Shown here piece after piece: positions 52,400 to 59,642 of a DNA stretch of 63,755 bases. The DNA is from a virus. Location of the stretch: IMG/VR virus record IMGVR_UViG_3300025132_000032, positions 1 to 63,755 of that record, one strand, 5' to 3'. Position numbers and translations under genes: made by a program. A model generated the notes under the pieces. That model was not told the DNA's origin and searched no databases. It worked only from the letters and a program-made list of their open reading frames with translations. Every line of letters starts with the position of its first letter. Within the stretch, counting starts at the first letter, position 1.

Positions 52400-52601
52400 T
52401 GTAATATCTTTTCTTAGACTTATTGTTCCAAGATTTATTAGGTCTACCATTACTAGTAATTTGATCTTTCAATAATTTATTAGTAATCATTTTATCAGCT
52501 AATAATTCTTTCAAACCTTTACCTTGTCTCCAAAGATAGATGAACATTAATATACCACCTAATAATAAACCTAATGCAAATGTTAATAATTCTACTGTCA
52601 T
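52362..52601 (-). CDS. Single-pass membrane protein
   Basis: 79 aa. One helix (VELLTFALGLLLGGILMFIY) followed by a basic tail ending NGKKKKTTSTKS. SD GAAAGGAG. Overlaps the next gene by 38 nt. No family. Confidence 0.58.
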   Translation of the reverse strand: MTVELLTFALGLLLGGILMFIYLWRQGKGLKELLADKMITNKLLKDQITSNGRPNKSWNNKSKKRYYNGKKKKTTSTKS

Positions 52602-52619
52602 TTTTATAACTCCTTTCTT

Positions 52620-52982
52620 TTAATAGCTTCTAGAGCTTTGGGTTAATCTAATTGAATCAGGCGTACCAGACTTTGCATCTAACATACCCAATCTATTTGC
52701 AACGTTGTATCTATTCTTTGCATCGTGAAGCTCTTCTATAATTCTATTAGCTTCAGAGAAAGTAATATCTACTTGCATATTACCTATACATAGTGTACCT
52801 ATAATAGGTTGAGTTGCAGGAGCTATAGGGTTAATTGCTTTATTACCCTTAGCTAGTTCTACTTTAATTGATCCCCAATTTTTACCATATCTACCTGGCT
52901 CGAATGGTTTCTTTTGATTGTGTTTAATTGGAAGTTGATTACCAGGACCTCCTCTACGAAATTTTCTATTATGCTTTTGCAT
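52620..52982 (-). CDS. Hypothetical protein
   Basis: 120 aa. Basic Gly/Arg/Lys/Asn-rich N-terminus (NRKFRRGGPGNQLPIKHNQK), then a beta segment (TLCIGNMQVDITFSEANRII) and a short helix. No family. First gene after promoter P4, with a ~155-nt leader and no SD. Confidence 0.58.
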   Translation of the reverse strand: MQKHNRKFRRGGPGNQLPIKHNQKKPFEPGRYGKNWGSIKVELAKGNKAINPIAPATQPIIGTLCIGNMQVDITFSEANRIIEELHDAKNRYNVANRLGMLDAKSGTPDSIRLTQSSRSY

Positions 52983-53031
52983 GTTAATATAATTTAATGT
53001 TGCCTACTATTTAGGGTTTCGGCTTATCCCT

Positions 53032-53058
53032 TTTAATACACCTTGTGGGTGTGTAATT
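53032..53058 (-). other. Leader hairpin in the 5' region of the 120-aa gene
   Basis: TACACC/GGTGTGTA-type inverted repeat within the ~155-nt leader after P4. No T-run follows, so it is not an obvious terminator; it may be a regulatory leader structure. The rest of the 53.0-53.14 kb gap is very AT-rich with nothing else seen. Confidence 0.3.
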
Positions 53059-53142
53059 CTTTGAATTATATAATAATAAATAAATTTGTTTTATTTAATT
53101 ATGTTAGTGTATGAGTTATTATTAAATAATAAATTATATGCT

Positions 53143-53172
53143 AATATAATTAAAATTTTCGACATATCCAAA
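53143..53172 (-). promoter_or_regulatory. Early-type promoter P4
   Basis: TTTG (53172-53169), 20-nt spacer beginning GATATGTC, TATATT (53148-53143). Drives the 120-aa gene and probably the genes beyond. Confidence 0.75.
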
Positions 53173-53183
53173 TTTTTGGAGAA

Positions 53184-53444
53184 CTATTTTGAAAAAACCT
53201 TTTCTACCTCTGGATCTATATAGCCATGATCTTTTTTAACTTGTAGTAGTATAGAGCATTTTTCATATTCTTCTGTTTCTATATAATGCTCTATCAAATG
53301 ATCTATCATCTTAAAAAACTTTTCCTTTGAGCTAAAAAACTGTAAAGGGTCAATTTCATTCACAATCATTTTGAATCCTTCATCAAGTGCTATCTTATTG
53401 AAGATTTCAATCATACGTGATATGTCTATATTGTCTCTGTGCAT
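53184..53444 (-). CDS. Hypothetical protein with TEEYEKC domain
   Basis: 86 aa, acidic. LIEHYIETEEYEKCSILLQV is shared with the 127-aa protein at 51407. No function known. A GATATTTATT motif lies 6 nt before the ATG. Overlaps the SANT-like gene by 19 nt. Confidence 0.55.
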   Translation of the reverse strand: MHRDNIDISRMIEIFNKIALDEGFKMIVNEIDPLQFFSSKEKFFKMIDHLIEHYIETEEYEKCSILLQVKKDHGYIDPEVEKVFSK

Positions 53445-53965
53445 TTATAATAAATATCTTTTACTAAGTCCAAATGGAACCTTATTGGATAATCCTTTTC
53501 ATCTTCTATAGCATAAAAAGATTTACCAGAAACTAAGCCAACTGTAATAACCTTGTCAGCATAATCGAATGCACCATCCGTTTCAAACTCTGTCATACCC
53601 TTAATATGTTCTATAGTTCTTAGCAATACTTTATCACCAGGCTTGAGCTTCTTCTTACGCATTTTAAGAACGTCATTAAAGATAACCGGTGGTATATAAC
53701 TATGGTCTATATCTTTGGGAAAGTCTGAGGTTTCATTATAAGTCAATTGCTCATTTCTTCTTAATACAGTAACCAATCGACTAGATGGAATGATATTAGC
53801 AATCTCTAGAATCTTCTTTCTAGTTGCTTGATATGATCTTCCAATTAACTTACCAAGCTCATGAATATCTTCAGTCGTTAAGTGATTCTTAACAGCTTGA
53901 TCTAATAATAGTATTTCTTCTGTAGTCCAAGATCTAAACATTAGGTAAAAGGAATTTAAGGACAT
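53426..53965 (-). CDS. Myb/SANT-like DNA-binding protein
   Basis: 179 aa (or 171 from the ATG at 53941). RSWTTEEILLLDQAVKNHLT followed by LGKLIGRSYQATRKKI has the W...EE..L......L....I....GRS..A...K pattern of a Myb/SANT three-helix domain. The C-terminal ~100 residues look beta-rich (LKPGDKVLLRTIEHIKGMTE). Possible regulator of phage or host transcription. Overlaps the nucleotidase gene by 32 nt; the shorter start would reduce this to 8 nt. Confidence 0.6.
   Translation of the reverse strand: MSLNSFYLMFRSWTTEEILLLDQAVKNHLTTEDIHELGKLIGRSYQATRKKILEIANIIPSSRLVTVLRRNEQLTYNETSDFPKDIDHSYIPPVIFNDVLKMRKKKLKPGDKVLLRTIEHIKGMTEFETDGAFDYADKVITVGLVSGKSFYAIEDEKDYPIRFHLDLVKDIYYKCTETI
53450..53459 (-). promoter_or_regulatory. 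GATATTTATT motif
   Basis: Within the 3' end of the SANT-like gene, 6 nt before the ATG at 53444; if active, the transcript would be nearly leaderless. Confidence 0.3.
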
Positions 53966-54413
53966 CGTCCCAGTTCATAAATTGAGGATCAGTTCCAAAG
54001 TGTATGTGGTGACCTTTGAAGTCTTCAACCCCGTTCCAAACATTGTCATCGATTAGAATATAAGGAAACCCTTCATCATCAGTACCTTTAAGTAAACCTT
54101 TGTTACTTGTTAGGATAAGCTTTTTGTAAGCATCTTGTCCAAGATACTGTTGAACCCAAAGTCTCTTATCTATCCAGCATGAAGGGTTACTCCAACTTGG
54201 TGTTGAAGCAATATAAACATCATAGTGTTTGCTTAATTTTTTGAAAGCGTCAATGGCTCCTGGCAGAGGTTTGAGATCTCTATAGAACCCAGGAACTCGG
54301 TGAAGATTGTCACCATATTTGTCTTTGACATGTTTAGGGGTCATAGCCGCCTTACTATCGAAGTCACAAAGGACTCCATCCATATCAATGTATAAAATTT
54401 TCTTATTTGTCAT
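53934..54413 (-). CDS. 5'(3')-deoxyribonucleotidase (HAD family)
   Basis: 159 aa. HAD motif I LYIDMDGVLCDFD with catalytic D10 and D12; motif II region ASTPSWSNP; IDDNVWNG near 128 supplies the metal-binding Asp pair. Matches the NT5C type that removes phosphate from dNMPs, common in phages for nucleotide-pool adjustment. No SD; ACTACTACTAA precedes the ATG. First gene behind P5. Confidence 0.82.
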   Translation of the reverse strand: MTNKKILYIDMDGVLCDFDSKAAMTPKHVKDKYGDNLHRVPGFYRDLKPLPGAIDAFKKLSKHYDVYIASTPSWSNPSCWIDKRLWVQQYLGQDAYKKLILTSNKGLLKGTDDEGFPYILIDDNVWNGVEDFKGHHIHFGTDPQFMNWDDVLKFLLPNV

Positions 54414-54440
54414 TTAGTAGTAGTTAATTAATTATATATA

Positions 54441-54470
54441 AATATAAGAAAAAAAATCGACTTATCGAAA
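54441..54470 (-). promoter_or_regulatory. Early-type promoter P5 (nucleotidase)
   Basis: TTTC (54470-54467; T-to-C variant of TTTG), 20-nt spacer beginning GATAAGTC, TATATT (54446-54441). Confidence 0.72.
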
Positions 54471-54494
54471 TTTTTTGGGAACTATTTTGAAAAA

Positions 54495-54504
54495 GTTATT
54501 AACA
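54495..54504 (-). promoter_or_regulatory. GTTATTAACA box upstream of P5
   Basis: Plus-strand GTTATTAACA starting 25 nt from the edge of the -33 element, overlapping the ligase stop codon. Related boxes lie before P6, P7 and P8. Confidence 0.4.
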
Positions 54505-55836
54505 ATTTCTTCCGTTGCTGTATATGTGTTTTACAACTGGGAATCTTAAAGAGTATAGTCCATCCTCGTTTAAGGTTTCTTCGAAGTACTGAATAGTAGC
54601 AGTCTTTCCTGTAAGCTCATTGAAGTTCTTAGTGTAGTATCGTCTTTGCTCTTTAGAGAAGCCAGATCCAACTCCAACCTTGTTTCCTTTATGCTCAATG
54701 TATATTTGAGATAGCATTCTTTCTTTTACTTCTTTACCATTTTCAATAACTCTATGGTCAGCAAAATCGAAACCAACTATTTCATATTCTTCATCGTGCA
54801 TTTTCTTTACTTTAAGAATATCATTGGAACGCTTACCTTTGTATTCACAATCTTTACGAATCATAATACCTTCGTGACCTAATGAATCAGCTTCATCAGC
54901 CATAGATTGTATTTGTTCAAAGCTATCTACTTTAGTCATTTCCAAAGCTTGTAAAGTGTCGTAACCTTCAATAGAATTATGCATTGGTTGTAAATCTTTT
55001 ATTATCCTTTCTGATAGCTTCCTAGTACTAGTACCAGAATTAAATTCTTCTAGAGTTAAACAATCAAAAACTAAGAATGTTGGGTTAGGAATTGTATGGT
55101 CCTTTCTACGTATCTCTTTCATAATTCCTTGGAAAGATTCATTACCATCTTCGTCTAAAATACAAATCTCTCCATCCCATACAGTATTAGGTTTCATTGC
55201 ATAAATCAAATCTTCTTTAACTTTATCTAAAGTATCAAATTCCTTACCAGCTCTAGAGTGTAACTTTACGTTACCTAGATTGTCGCAGATAGCAATACAT
55301 CTAACACCATCTAATTTTCTAGAAGCCAACCAAGTTTCAGATTCCAAGTTTACATGTTTAGGATCATAAGAATTAGCAAGAGCTAACTCGAATGTAGGAA
55401 TCAAACCAGGAATTACTTTGTTTATCAATTTAGCGTTAGCTCTGATTTGAAGATTCTTGTCGACGATTGAATGAACTAACTCTTTAACGAAACCGCTCTT
55501 ACCTTCACAATAAGAATTAATCTCGGATATTGCTTTGTGGCCAGTAATAACTCTTTTATCTAAATCGTCTAATAGATCGAATATATTTTCATAAGCTTCA
55601 GCTGAACGATAATTCTCTCCTAGCTTTTTAATATTTTTACTAGTAACATAATACATCTTGAAAGGGTCAAGAGTATACCTAAGACACTTAAGTACAAACT
55701 CATTTTCAGAGTACCTTTCAATTATTTCTTTTTTCTTTAATGTAGAAGTTGTACCTTTCATATCATCTACAAAGTGCTGGAGGAATCTCCATGGATGACC
55801 GTTTATCATTTTACCGTTTTTATTAAATTTATTCAT
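54499..55836 (-). CDS. 30: ATP-dependent DNA ligase (gp30-like)
   Basis: 445 aa (T4 ligase 487). Motif I ASRKLDGVRC with nucleotidyl-accepting Lys174; motif III-like NPTFLVFDCL; motif IV GHEGIMIRKD; motif V DILKVKKMHDEEYEIVG. OB-fold C-terminus includes VKERMLSQIYIEHKGNKVGV. Seals nicks in replication, recombination and repair. No SD; ATTACTACTATG at the start. It follows tRNA-Arg and ends at P5. Confidence 0.92.
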   Translation of the reverse strand: MNKFNKNGKMINGHPWRFLQHFVDDMKGTTSTLKKKEIIERYSENEFVLKCLRYTLDPFKMYYVTSKNIKKLGENYRSAEAYENIFDLLDDLDKRVITGHKAISEINSYCEGKSGFVKELVHSIVDKNLQIRANAKLINKVIPGLIPTFELALANSYDPKHVNLESETWLASRKLDGVRCIAICDNLGNVKLHSRAGKEFDTLDKVKEDLIYAMKPNTVWDGEICILDEDGNESFQGIMKEIRRKDHTIPNPTFLVFDCLTLEEFNSGTSTRKLSERIIKDLQPMHNSIEGYDTLQALEMTKVDSFEQIQSMADEADSLGHEGIMIRKDCEYKGKRSNDILKVKKMHDEEYEIVGFDFADHRVIENGKEVKERMLSQIYIEHKGNKVGVGSGFSKEQRRYYTKNFNELTGKTATIQYFEETLNEDGLYSLRFPVVKHIYSNGRNC

Positions 55837-55860
55837 AGTAGTAATTTTATTTTAAGTTAG

Positions 55861-55934
55861 TGAACCAGGAAGGATTCGAACCTTCGACCGTTAGCTTAGA
55901 AGGCTAATGCTCTATCCAGCTGAGCTACTGGTCC
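55861..55934 (-). tRNA. tRNA-Arg (UCU)
   Basis: Full cloverleaf on the minus strand: acceptor GGACCAG/CTGGTTC (7 bp, one G-U), D-arm GCTC/GAGC, anticodon stem TTAGC/GCTAA with loop CTTCTAA, T-arm GAAGG TTCGAATC CTTC. Anticodon TCT reads AGA, the main Arg codon in an AT-rich phage. CCA is not encoded. 4 nt from the 35-aa gene stop. Confidence 0.93.
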
Positions 55935-55937
55935 AGA

Positions 55938-56045
55938 TTAATCGCAATCGCAAATTGAGTACAACCAAAGGCATATAAGAAACAAAAGCCATTGGCCAGT
56001 ACCAATAAGTAAACCGAATAGTAATATAGTTAAGCAACCTTTCAT
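55938..56045 (-). CDS. Very small membrane peptide (35 aa)
   Basis: 35 aa: MKGCLTILLFGLLIGTGQWL, then LFLICLWLYSICDCD. Two short hydrophobic stretches or one long helix, Cys-rich C-terminus. SD AAAAGGATAAT; 1 nt after the zinc-finger gene and ends just before the tRNA. Too short to classify. Confidence 0.5.
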   Translation of the reverse strand: MKGCLTILLFGLLIGTGQWLLFLICLWLYSICDCD

Positions 56046-56046
56046 A

Positions 56047-56271
56047 TTATCCTTTTAAGCCAGCCATAATTCCATATCCCTTACGTTCGGTTGCTTTACG
56101 AAAAGCATCTGCTGTTTCCTGAGAAACGATTTGTATATTATTACCAGTCTTATGATTGGTGATTGCAATACAACTGTAGGATTGAGTAGTAGAGCAGTTT
56201 ACGCAAACCTTGTAACCCAAATCTAATCGTCCCTGGGGTACTGGTCCTAAACATTTTAAGCATTGTGCCAT
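56047..56271 (-). CDS. Small zinc-finger protein
   Basis: 74 aa. CxxC pairs CLKC (4-7) and CVNC (23-26) form a zinc ribbon. C-terminal half NIQIVSQETADAFRKATERK. Could act as an early regulator. No SD; ATCACTACTATG. First gene behind P6. Confidence 0.62.
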   Translation of the reverse strand: MAQCLKCLGPVPQGRLDLGYKVCVNCSTTQSYSCIAITNHKTGNNIQIVSQETADAFRKATERKGYGIMAGLKG

Positions 56272-56296
56272 AGTAGTGATTTTTTAATTATAGTTA

Positions 56297-56326
56297 AATA
56301 TAAGAAATTTATTTGACATATCCAAA
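56297..56326 (-). promoter_or_regulatory. Early-type promoter P6
   Basis: TTTG (56326-56323), 20-nt spacer beginning GATATGTC, TATATT (56302-56297). Likely transcribes the zinc-finger gene, 35-aa peptide, tRNA and ligase. Confidence 0.76.
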
Positions 56327-56340
56327 TAAAAAGAGAGAAA

Positions 56341-56361
56341 CTTATTAACAAGTTATTAACA
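56341..56361 (-). promoter_or_regulatory. Two (G/C)TTATTAACA boxes upstream of P6
   Basis: Plus-strand CTTATTAACA (56341-56350) and GTTATTAACA (56352-56361), starting 15 and 26 nt from the -33 element: one helical turn apart. They overlap the 3' end of the 136-aa gene. Confidence 0.4.
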
Positions 56362-56766
56362 GGTAACATAGGACATTGTTTGAGAATCCCATTTGTAAAC
56401 TGTATCGTCTATGTAATAAGGTAAGTCAATATCTTTGAATATCATATCGGGAATAGTAACAGACCAGATCTGTCTTAGCTGACCTGGGTAACCATCGTCA
56501 TCTTCGTAAAGATCAACCTGAGCTGGAATACCTTGGTCAATTAGCGATTGACAAACTAATTCTGAATTACCTTGTGTATAGGTTTTAATAGTAGGATACT
56601 TCCAACGATTGCCTTCTGAATCAGAAGCAGAAACAAATTTTAATGTAGCTGAAGACTTCATAGTTTCAGCAGCATCGTTTACTATCATTAGTAGATAGTC
56701 TTCAATGAATACCCAACCATCGAGTTCATTGGAATAGATTAAATCGTCTTTAATTTCGAATATCAT
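56356..56766 (-). CDS. Hypothetical acidic protein
   Basis: 136 aa. IYSNELDGWVFIEDYLLMIV, SLIDQGIPAQVDLYEDDDGY, YIDDTVYKWDSQTMSY. Mixed alpha/beta, no family recognised. 3 nt after the 113-aa gene, so in the P7 transcript. Confidence 0.55.
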   Translation of the reverse strand: MIFEIKDDLIYSNELDGWVFIEDYLLMIVNDAAETMKSSATLKFVSASDSEGNRWKYPTIKTYTQGNSELVCQSLIDQGIPAQVDLYEDDDGYPGQLRQIWSVTIPDMIFKDIDLPYYIDDTVYKWDSQTMSYVTC

Positions 56767-56769
56767 ATT

Positions 56770-57111
56770 TTATTTATTTAAGATTGAATTTTTAATTTGA
56801 GTAAGGAAAGCATCTGCTTGCTTTTCCATTTCAATAGCATCAGGATGAGCATCTGAGTCTGACATCCAAGTACCTAAAACAGAAGGATCAGAGTTAGCTC
56901 CGAAGTAACCTTTATTGAATTGAATATATTGATCGTTAGCAAAACCATTAGTTTCTGCTAAATCGATGTTAGGGTTTTCAAATAAAAGACCTCTACCCTC
57001 ATCGTCGATTTCAGTCCAACCATTTGATTCCATGAATTCAATAATTAATTCTGTAATTTTAGAAGCTTGATCTTTAACAGTAAGAGTAGGTAAATTTTGT
57101 AAATAAGTCAT
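56770..57111 (-). CDS. Hypothetical acidic protein
   Basis: 113 aa. LIIEFMESNGWTEIDDEGRG, LFENPNIDLAETNGFANDQY, IQFNKGYFGANSDPSVLG. No family recognised. No SD; AACTACTACGTATG at the start. First gene behind P7. Confidence 0.58.
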   Translation of the reverse strand: MTYLQNLPTLTVKDQASKITELIIEFMESNGWTEIDDEGRGLLFENPNIDLAETNGFANDQYIQFNKGYFGANSDPSVLGTWMSDSDAHPDAIEMEKQADAFLTQIKNSILNK

Positions 57112-57155
57112 ACGTAGTAGTTTTTAAGTTTTGATTAGTTAATTATTTATATATA

Positions 57156-57185
57156 AATATAATCAAAAAATACGACTTATCCAAA
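57156..57185 (-). promoter_or_regulatory. Early-type promoter P7
   Basis: TTTG (57185-57182), 20-nt spacer beginning GATAAGTC, TATATT (57161-57156). Within a 328-nt gap. Confidence 0.77.
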
Positions 57186-57194
57186 TAAAACAGG

Positions 57195-57249
57195 TGACAA
57201 TTTGTCCACTTTTGCAAAAGTTATTAACAATTGCATATGACAATTTGTC
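57195..57249 (-). promoter_or_regulatory. Regulatory boxes upstream of P7
   Basis: Two near-palindromic TGACAATTTGTC boxes (57195-57206, 57238-57249) flank one GTTATTAACA box (57220-57229, 35 nt from the -33 element). The same first TGACAATTTG box lies 10 nt from the -33 element of P9. Confidence 0.45.
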
Positions 57250-57251
57250 TA

Positions 57252-57332
57252 CTATAAAATACCTAATGCAAATACAATAGCCATAATAGCTATGTATAGA
57301 ACAGGTGTAACGTCTATTGGTTCTTGTTTCAT
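57252..57332 (-). CDS. Possible 26-aa membrane peptide
   Basis: MKQEPIDVTPVLYIAIMAIV then FALGIL: a short soluble part and one hydrophobic helix. No SD. It fills part of the gap between 57112 and 57439; the rest holds P7, its boxes and a terminator. Confidence 0.35.
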   Translation of the reverse strand: MKQEPIDVTPVLYIAIMAIVFALGIL

Positions 57333-57400
57333 ATTAATAAATATATTATCTTTCATACGGGTATGTTATCTTAATATTAATCTTGTGTTAAATGTATATC

Positions 57401-57440
57401 AAAAAACCCCCGCGCATTATTATAAAACTTGGTACGCGGT
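57401..57440 (-). terminator. Terminator after the 57.4-57.6 kb gene; inverted copy at 61.16 kb
   Basis: Minus strand CCGCGTACCAAG...ATGCGCGGGGGTTTTTT: GC-rich arms (CGCG/CGCG) and a six-T tail right after the stop of the 57440 gene. It shares CGCGTACCAAGT and CGCGGGGG with an opposite-facing copy at 61162-61195. Confidence 0.6.
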
Positions 57441-57637
57441 TAAGGTATAGGGTCATGGTCTATGTCATCAACGTTCTCGCAAATGTAAAGCTGGCCATCA
57501 CGCTTAAATATTACATCGGCATGATATAAGGTTCGAAGAACATCGGCCCAACCATCAATCATCTTGATTCTAGTTTCAGGCAACACTCTTTTAACCTTGT
57601 ATAGCTTACCGTGTATAGCAATAACCTTGTAATGCAT
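57440..57637 (-). CDS. Hypothetical small protein
   Basis: 65 aa from MHYKVIAIHGKLYKVKRVLP (ATG at 57637, just past the upstream stop); an in-frame ATG at 57685 would add 16 residues and overlap 47 nt. Contains GWADVLRTLYHADVIFKRDG. Beta-rich, SH3-like by eye; no family. Confidence 0.52.
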   Translation of the reverse strand: MHYKVIAIHGKLYKVKRVLPETRIKMIDGWADVLRTLYHADVIFKRDGQLYICENVDDIDHDPIP

Positions 57638-57638
57638 C

Positions 57639-57905
57639 TTACTTGCTAAACATAGGATGTACCTTGAATTCTTTCCATAGATCATTAGCTTTAATCATTT
57701 GATCAGCTAGATTACCATGAGAGGCTGAATCATATTCTGAATGCCATGCATCACGTATTTGTGCCATAGTATCTAAATACGTATATCTTTCAAGTACAGT
57801 TATTACATTGTTTAACCAATCAGGGTTTGATTTTTCCTGTGCGCTTAAGGCTGTTACTAATTTTTGAAACTTTCCTAATAGGATATCTGCTTGTGTTTTT
57901 TTCAT
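57639..57905 (-). CDS. Hypothetical small helical protein
   Basis: 88 aa. MKKTQADILLGKFQKLVTAL, ERYTYLDTMAQIRDAWHSEY, NDLWKEFKVHPMFSK. All-helical, no family. Part of a short run of small genes (57.4-58.2 kb). Confidence 0.55.
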   Translation of the reverse strand: MKKTQADILLGKFQKLVTALSAQEKSNPDWLNNVITVLERYTYLDTMAQIRDAWHSEYDSASHGNLADQMIKANDLWKEFKVHPMFSK

Positions 57906-57915
57906 ATTGAATTTA

Positions 57916-58170
57916 TTATCTGTTTATATCTGAATTGCAATAATCGTCTACCATGCTTTCTAGTATAGTATGTTCGTCATAGACCCTGCTAATCGCAGGA
58001 GGCTTTTTAGCTAGGTTCCACATAGGATGTTCCATAGCTTTTTGCTTTGCTTGGCGTTTGTTGTAAGCTTGAACCTGAAAATCGTCGTAATCGAAATCTC
58101 TATAGGATGGAACCCAAAATATTCCTTCTATTCTATAGGTTCTTTTCTCGTGTAATTTAGTATTTAGCAT
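57916..58170 (-). CDS. Hypothetical small protein
   Basis: 84 aa. YRIEGIFWVPSYRDFDYDDF then QVQAYNKRQAKQKAMEHPMW. No family recognised. Follows the structured intergenic stretch at 58255-58345. Confidence 0.55.
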   Translation of the reverse strand: MLNTKLHEKRTYRIEGIFWVPSYRDFDYDDFQVQAYNKRQAKQKAMEHPMWNLAKKPPAISRVYDEHTILESMVDDYCNSDINR

Positions 58171-58254
58171 GTGTATATTATTTAGTATATTATTTAATTA
58201 AATTTAATTTATAGTAGGGTAAAAGAAAAACCCCCGGTAAAAAAATTGAGCTCG

Positions 58255-58345
58255 GCATATAAACGGCCTAACCCCCCTCCCGAAGGAGTCCAAACTCGCT
58301 GCTTACAATAAACTATTGGTGGGCATTTTTAGCGAGTTTGGACCT
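58255..58345 (-). ncRNA. Strongly structured RNA-like element after the AAA+ gene
   Basis: Minus strand: exact 13-bp arms GTCCAAACTCGCT (58342-58330) and AGCGAGTTTGGAC (58299-58287), with an inner CAATA/TATTG hairpin; then CTCC-TTCG-GGAG (58287-58276), a stable UUCG tetraloop; then GGC...GCC and a T7 run near 58240. It begins 26 nt past the stop of the AAA+ gene. Could be a small RNA, a complex terminator or an origin-related cruciform. The rest of the 58171-58370 gap is AT-rich. Confidence 0.45.
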
Positions 58346-58370
58346 TAATCACCACTACATGATTTTGTCG

Positions 58371-59567
58371 TTATGAAGCACTGTTAACATCTTCTTCAGT
58401 GAATAATTCATCATTTTCTGTGTTAAATAGGTTTTCATCAGTGTTAGCTGGTATAAACTTCTGAACTAGCTGTTTTATGAACGTTCTTTCAGAATCTAAG
58501 CCTCCAGCTTCATCGTATAAAGGATATACTGTAACCTCAGCAGCTTCTTCGAGTGAAAAGCCGTCGTGAGCAAGAGAAGCAAACTCTATTGAGGTTCTTG
58601 TTGAAACTGATGTACTAATACGAGGTACTTCTGTTTTCATTTCATCTCTGGTAGCAGAAACTATTGCTGAAATATTTTTCATTAGTTGAATATCAGCTTC
58701 TGGGTATAGCATACAAAGTAATGCTTCCTCTTTTTCTTGTGAGAGAAGTCCCATTTCAATAATAGTGAATCTATCTAGTAATGCTCTGTCCATTACTCTT
58801 GTAGATGTGTATTCATTACCTATATTAGCAGTAGCTATAAATGTAACTCCCTTGGCAACCTTTATGGTTGGTGAGTTATCTGCTTCATCCAGTCTTAAGT
58901 ATCTTTGACCTGGGTCTAAGACAGTCATTAGGATATTCCAAGCTTCAGGGTGAGCTCTTGATAATTCGTCTAGTAGAATGATTGCATCTTCGGTTTGAAT
59001 AGCTTTAACGAATGAGCTCTCTGAGAAGAAAGTCCCTGAATCCTTGGCAAAGTGAGTATTACCAACTAATGTACTTCTAGGATCTTGAGTAGCACCTAGA
59101 TTGAAATAGAACTCTGGTCTATCTAGTGCATTAGCGACAGCCTTAGCAGCCATTGTTTTACCTGAACCAGCTGGTCCGGTCATCATAATATTTTTACCTC
59201 TAATAACAGACCTTACTAGATACTTCCATTGTAGATCTGGTAGCATAAGCATTTCAGGTCTTAGCTTGATAGAGTCTTTGTGTATAAAAGACATCATCTC
59301 TGCATGTTCCTTATTAACAGGAGGAACGTATTCATTCCAGTAAGATTGTAATTCCTCTGGAACATTTTTAATATTAGGCTTAGCAGATGAGGTACCAAAG
59401 CTAAGCATCTCACCGTCTATAGTGATAGCTAAATTGGTTCCTTTCCTCATAGCAGCTTTAGCTTTTTTCAAAGCTTCTGGAGAAGCAGGTATAGAAAAGG
59501 TATTAGAACCTGATTCCAGATTGATTTCTGTTTTAGTAACAGATGAAATTTTTAAGATGTACTTCAT
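58371..59567 (-). CDS. cobS-like: CobS/MoxR-like AAA+ ATPase
   Basis: 398 aa. N-terminal ~75 residues unrecognised. AAA_5 core: Walker A GPAGSGKT (131-138), NLGATQDPRSTLVG, Walker B IILLDE (196-201), sensor FIATANIG (~243), arginine finger DRALLDRF. Such genes are annotated cobS in T4-like cyanophages, but the sequence fits the wider MoxR/CbbQ chaperone-like class and its target is unknown. No SD; ACACTACACTACATG. First gene behind P8. Confidence 0.82.
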   Translation of the reverse strand: MKYILKISSVTKTEINLESGSNTFSIPASPEALKKAKAAMRKGTNLAITIDGEMLSFGTSSAKPNIKNVPEELQSYWNEYVPPVNKEHAEMMSFIHKDSIKLRPEMLMLPDLQWKYLVRSVIRGKNIMMTGPAGSGKTMAAKAVANALDRPEFYFNLGATQDPRSTLVGNTHFAKDSGTFFSESSFVKAIQTEDAIILLDELSRAHPEAWNILMTVLDPGQRYLRLDEADNSPTIKVAKGVTFIATANIGNEYTSTRVMDRALLDRFTIIEMGLLSQEKEEALLCMLYPEADIQLMKNISAIVSATRDEMKTEVPRISTSVSTRTSIEFASLAHDGFSLEEAAEVTVYPLYDEAGGLDSERTFIKQLVQKFIPANTDENLFNTENDELFTEEDVNSAS

Positions 59568-59598
59568 GTAGTGTAGTGTTAGTTATTAATTATATATA

Positions 59599-59628
59599 AA
59601 TATAAGACATTTTTGCGACTTATCCAAA
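59599..59628 (-). promoter_or_regulatory. Early-type promoter P8 (AAA+ ATPase)
   Basis: TTTG (59628-59625), 20-nt spacer beginning GATAAGTC, TATATT (59604-59599). Confidence 0.77.
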
Positions 59629-59642
59629 TATTTTAGCGTGAA

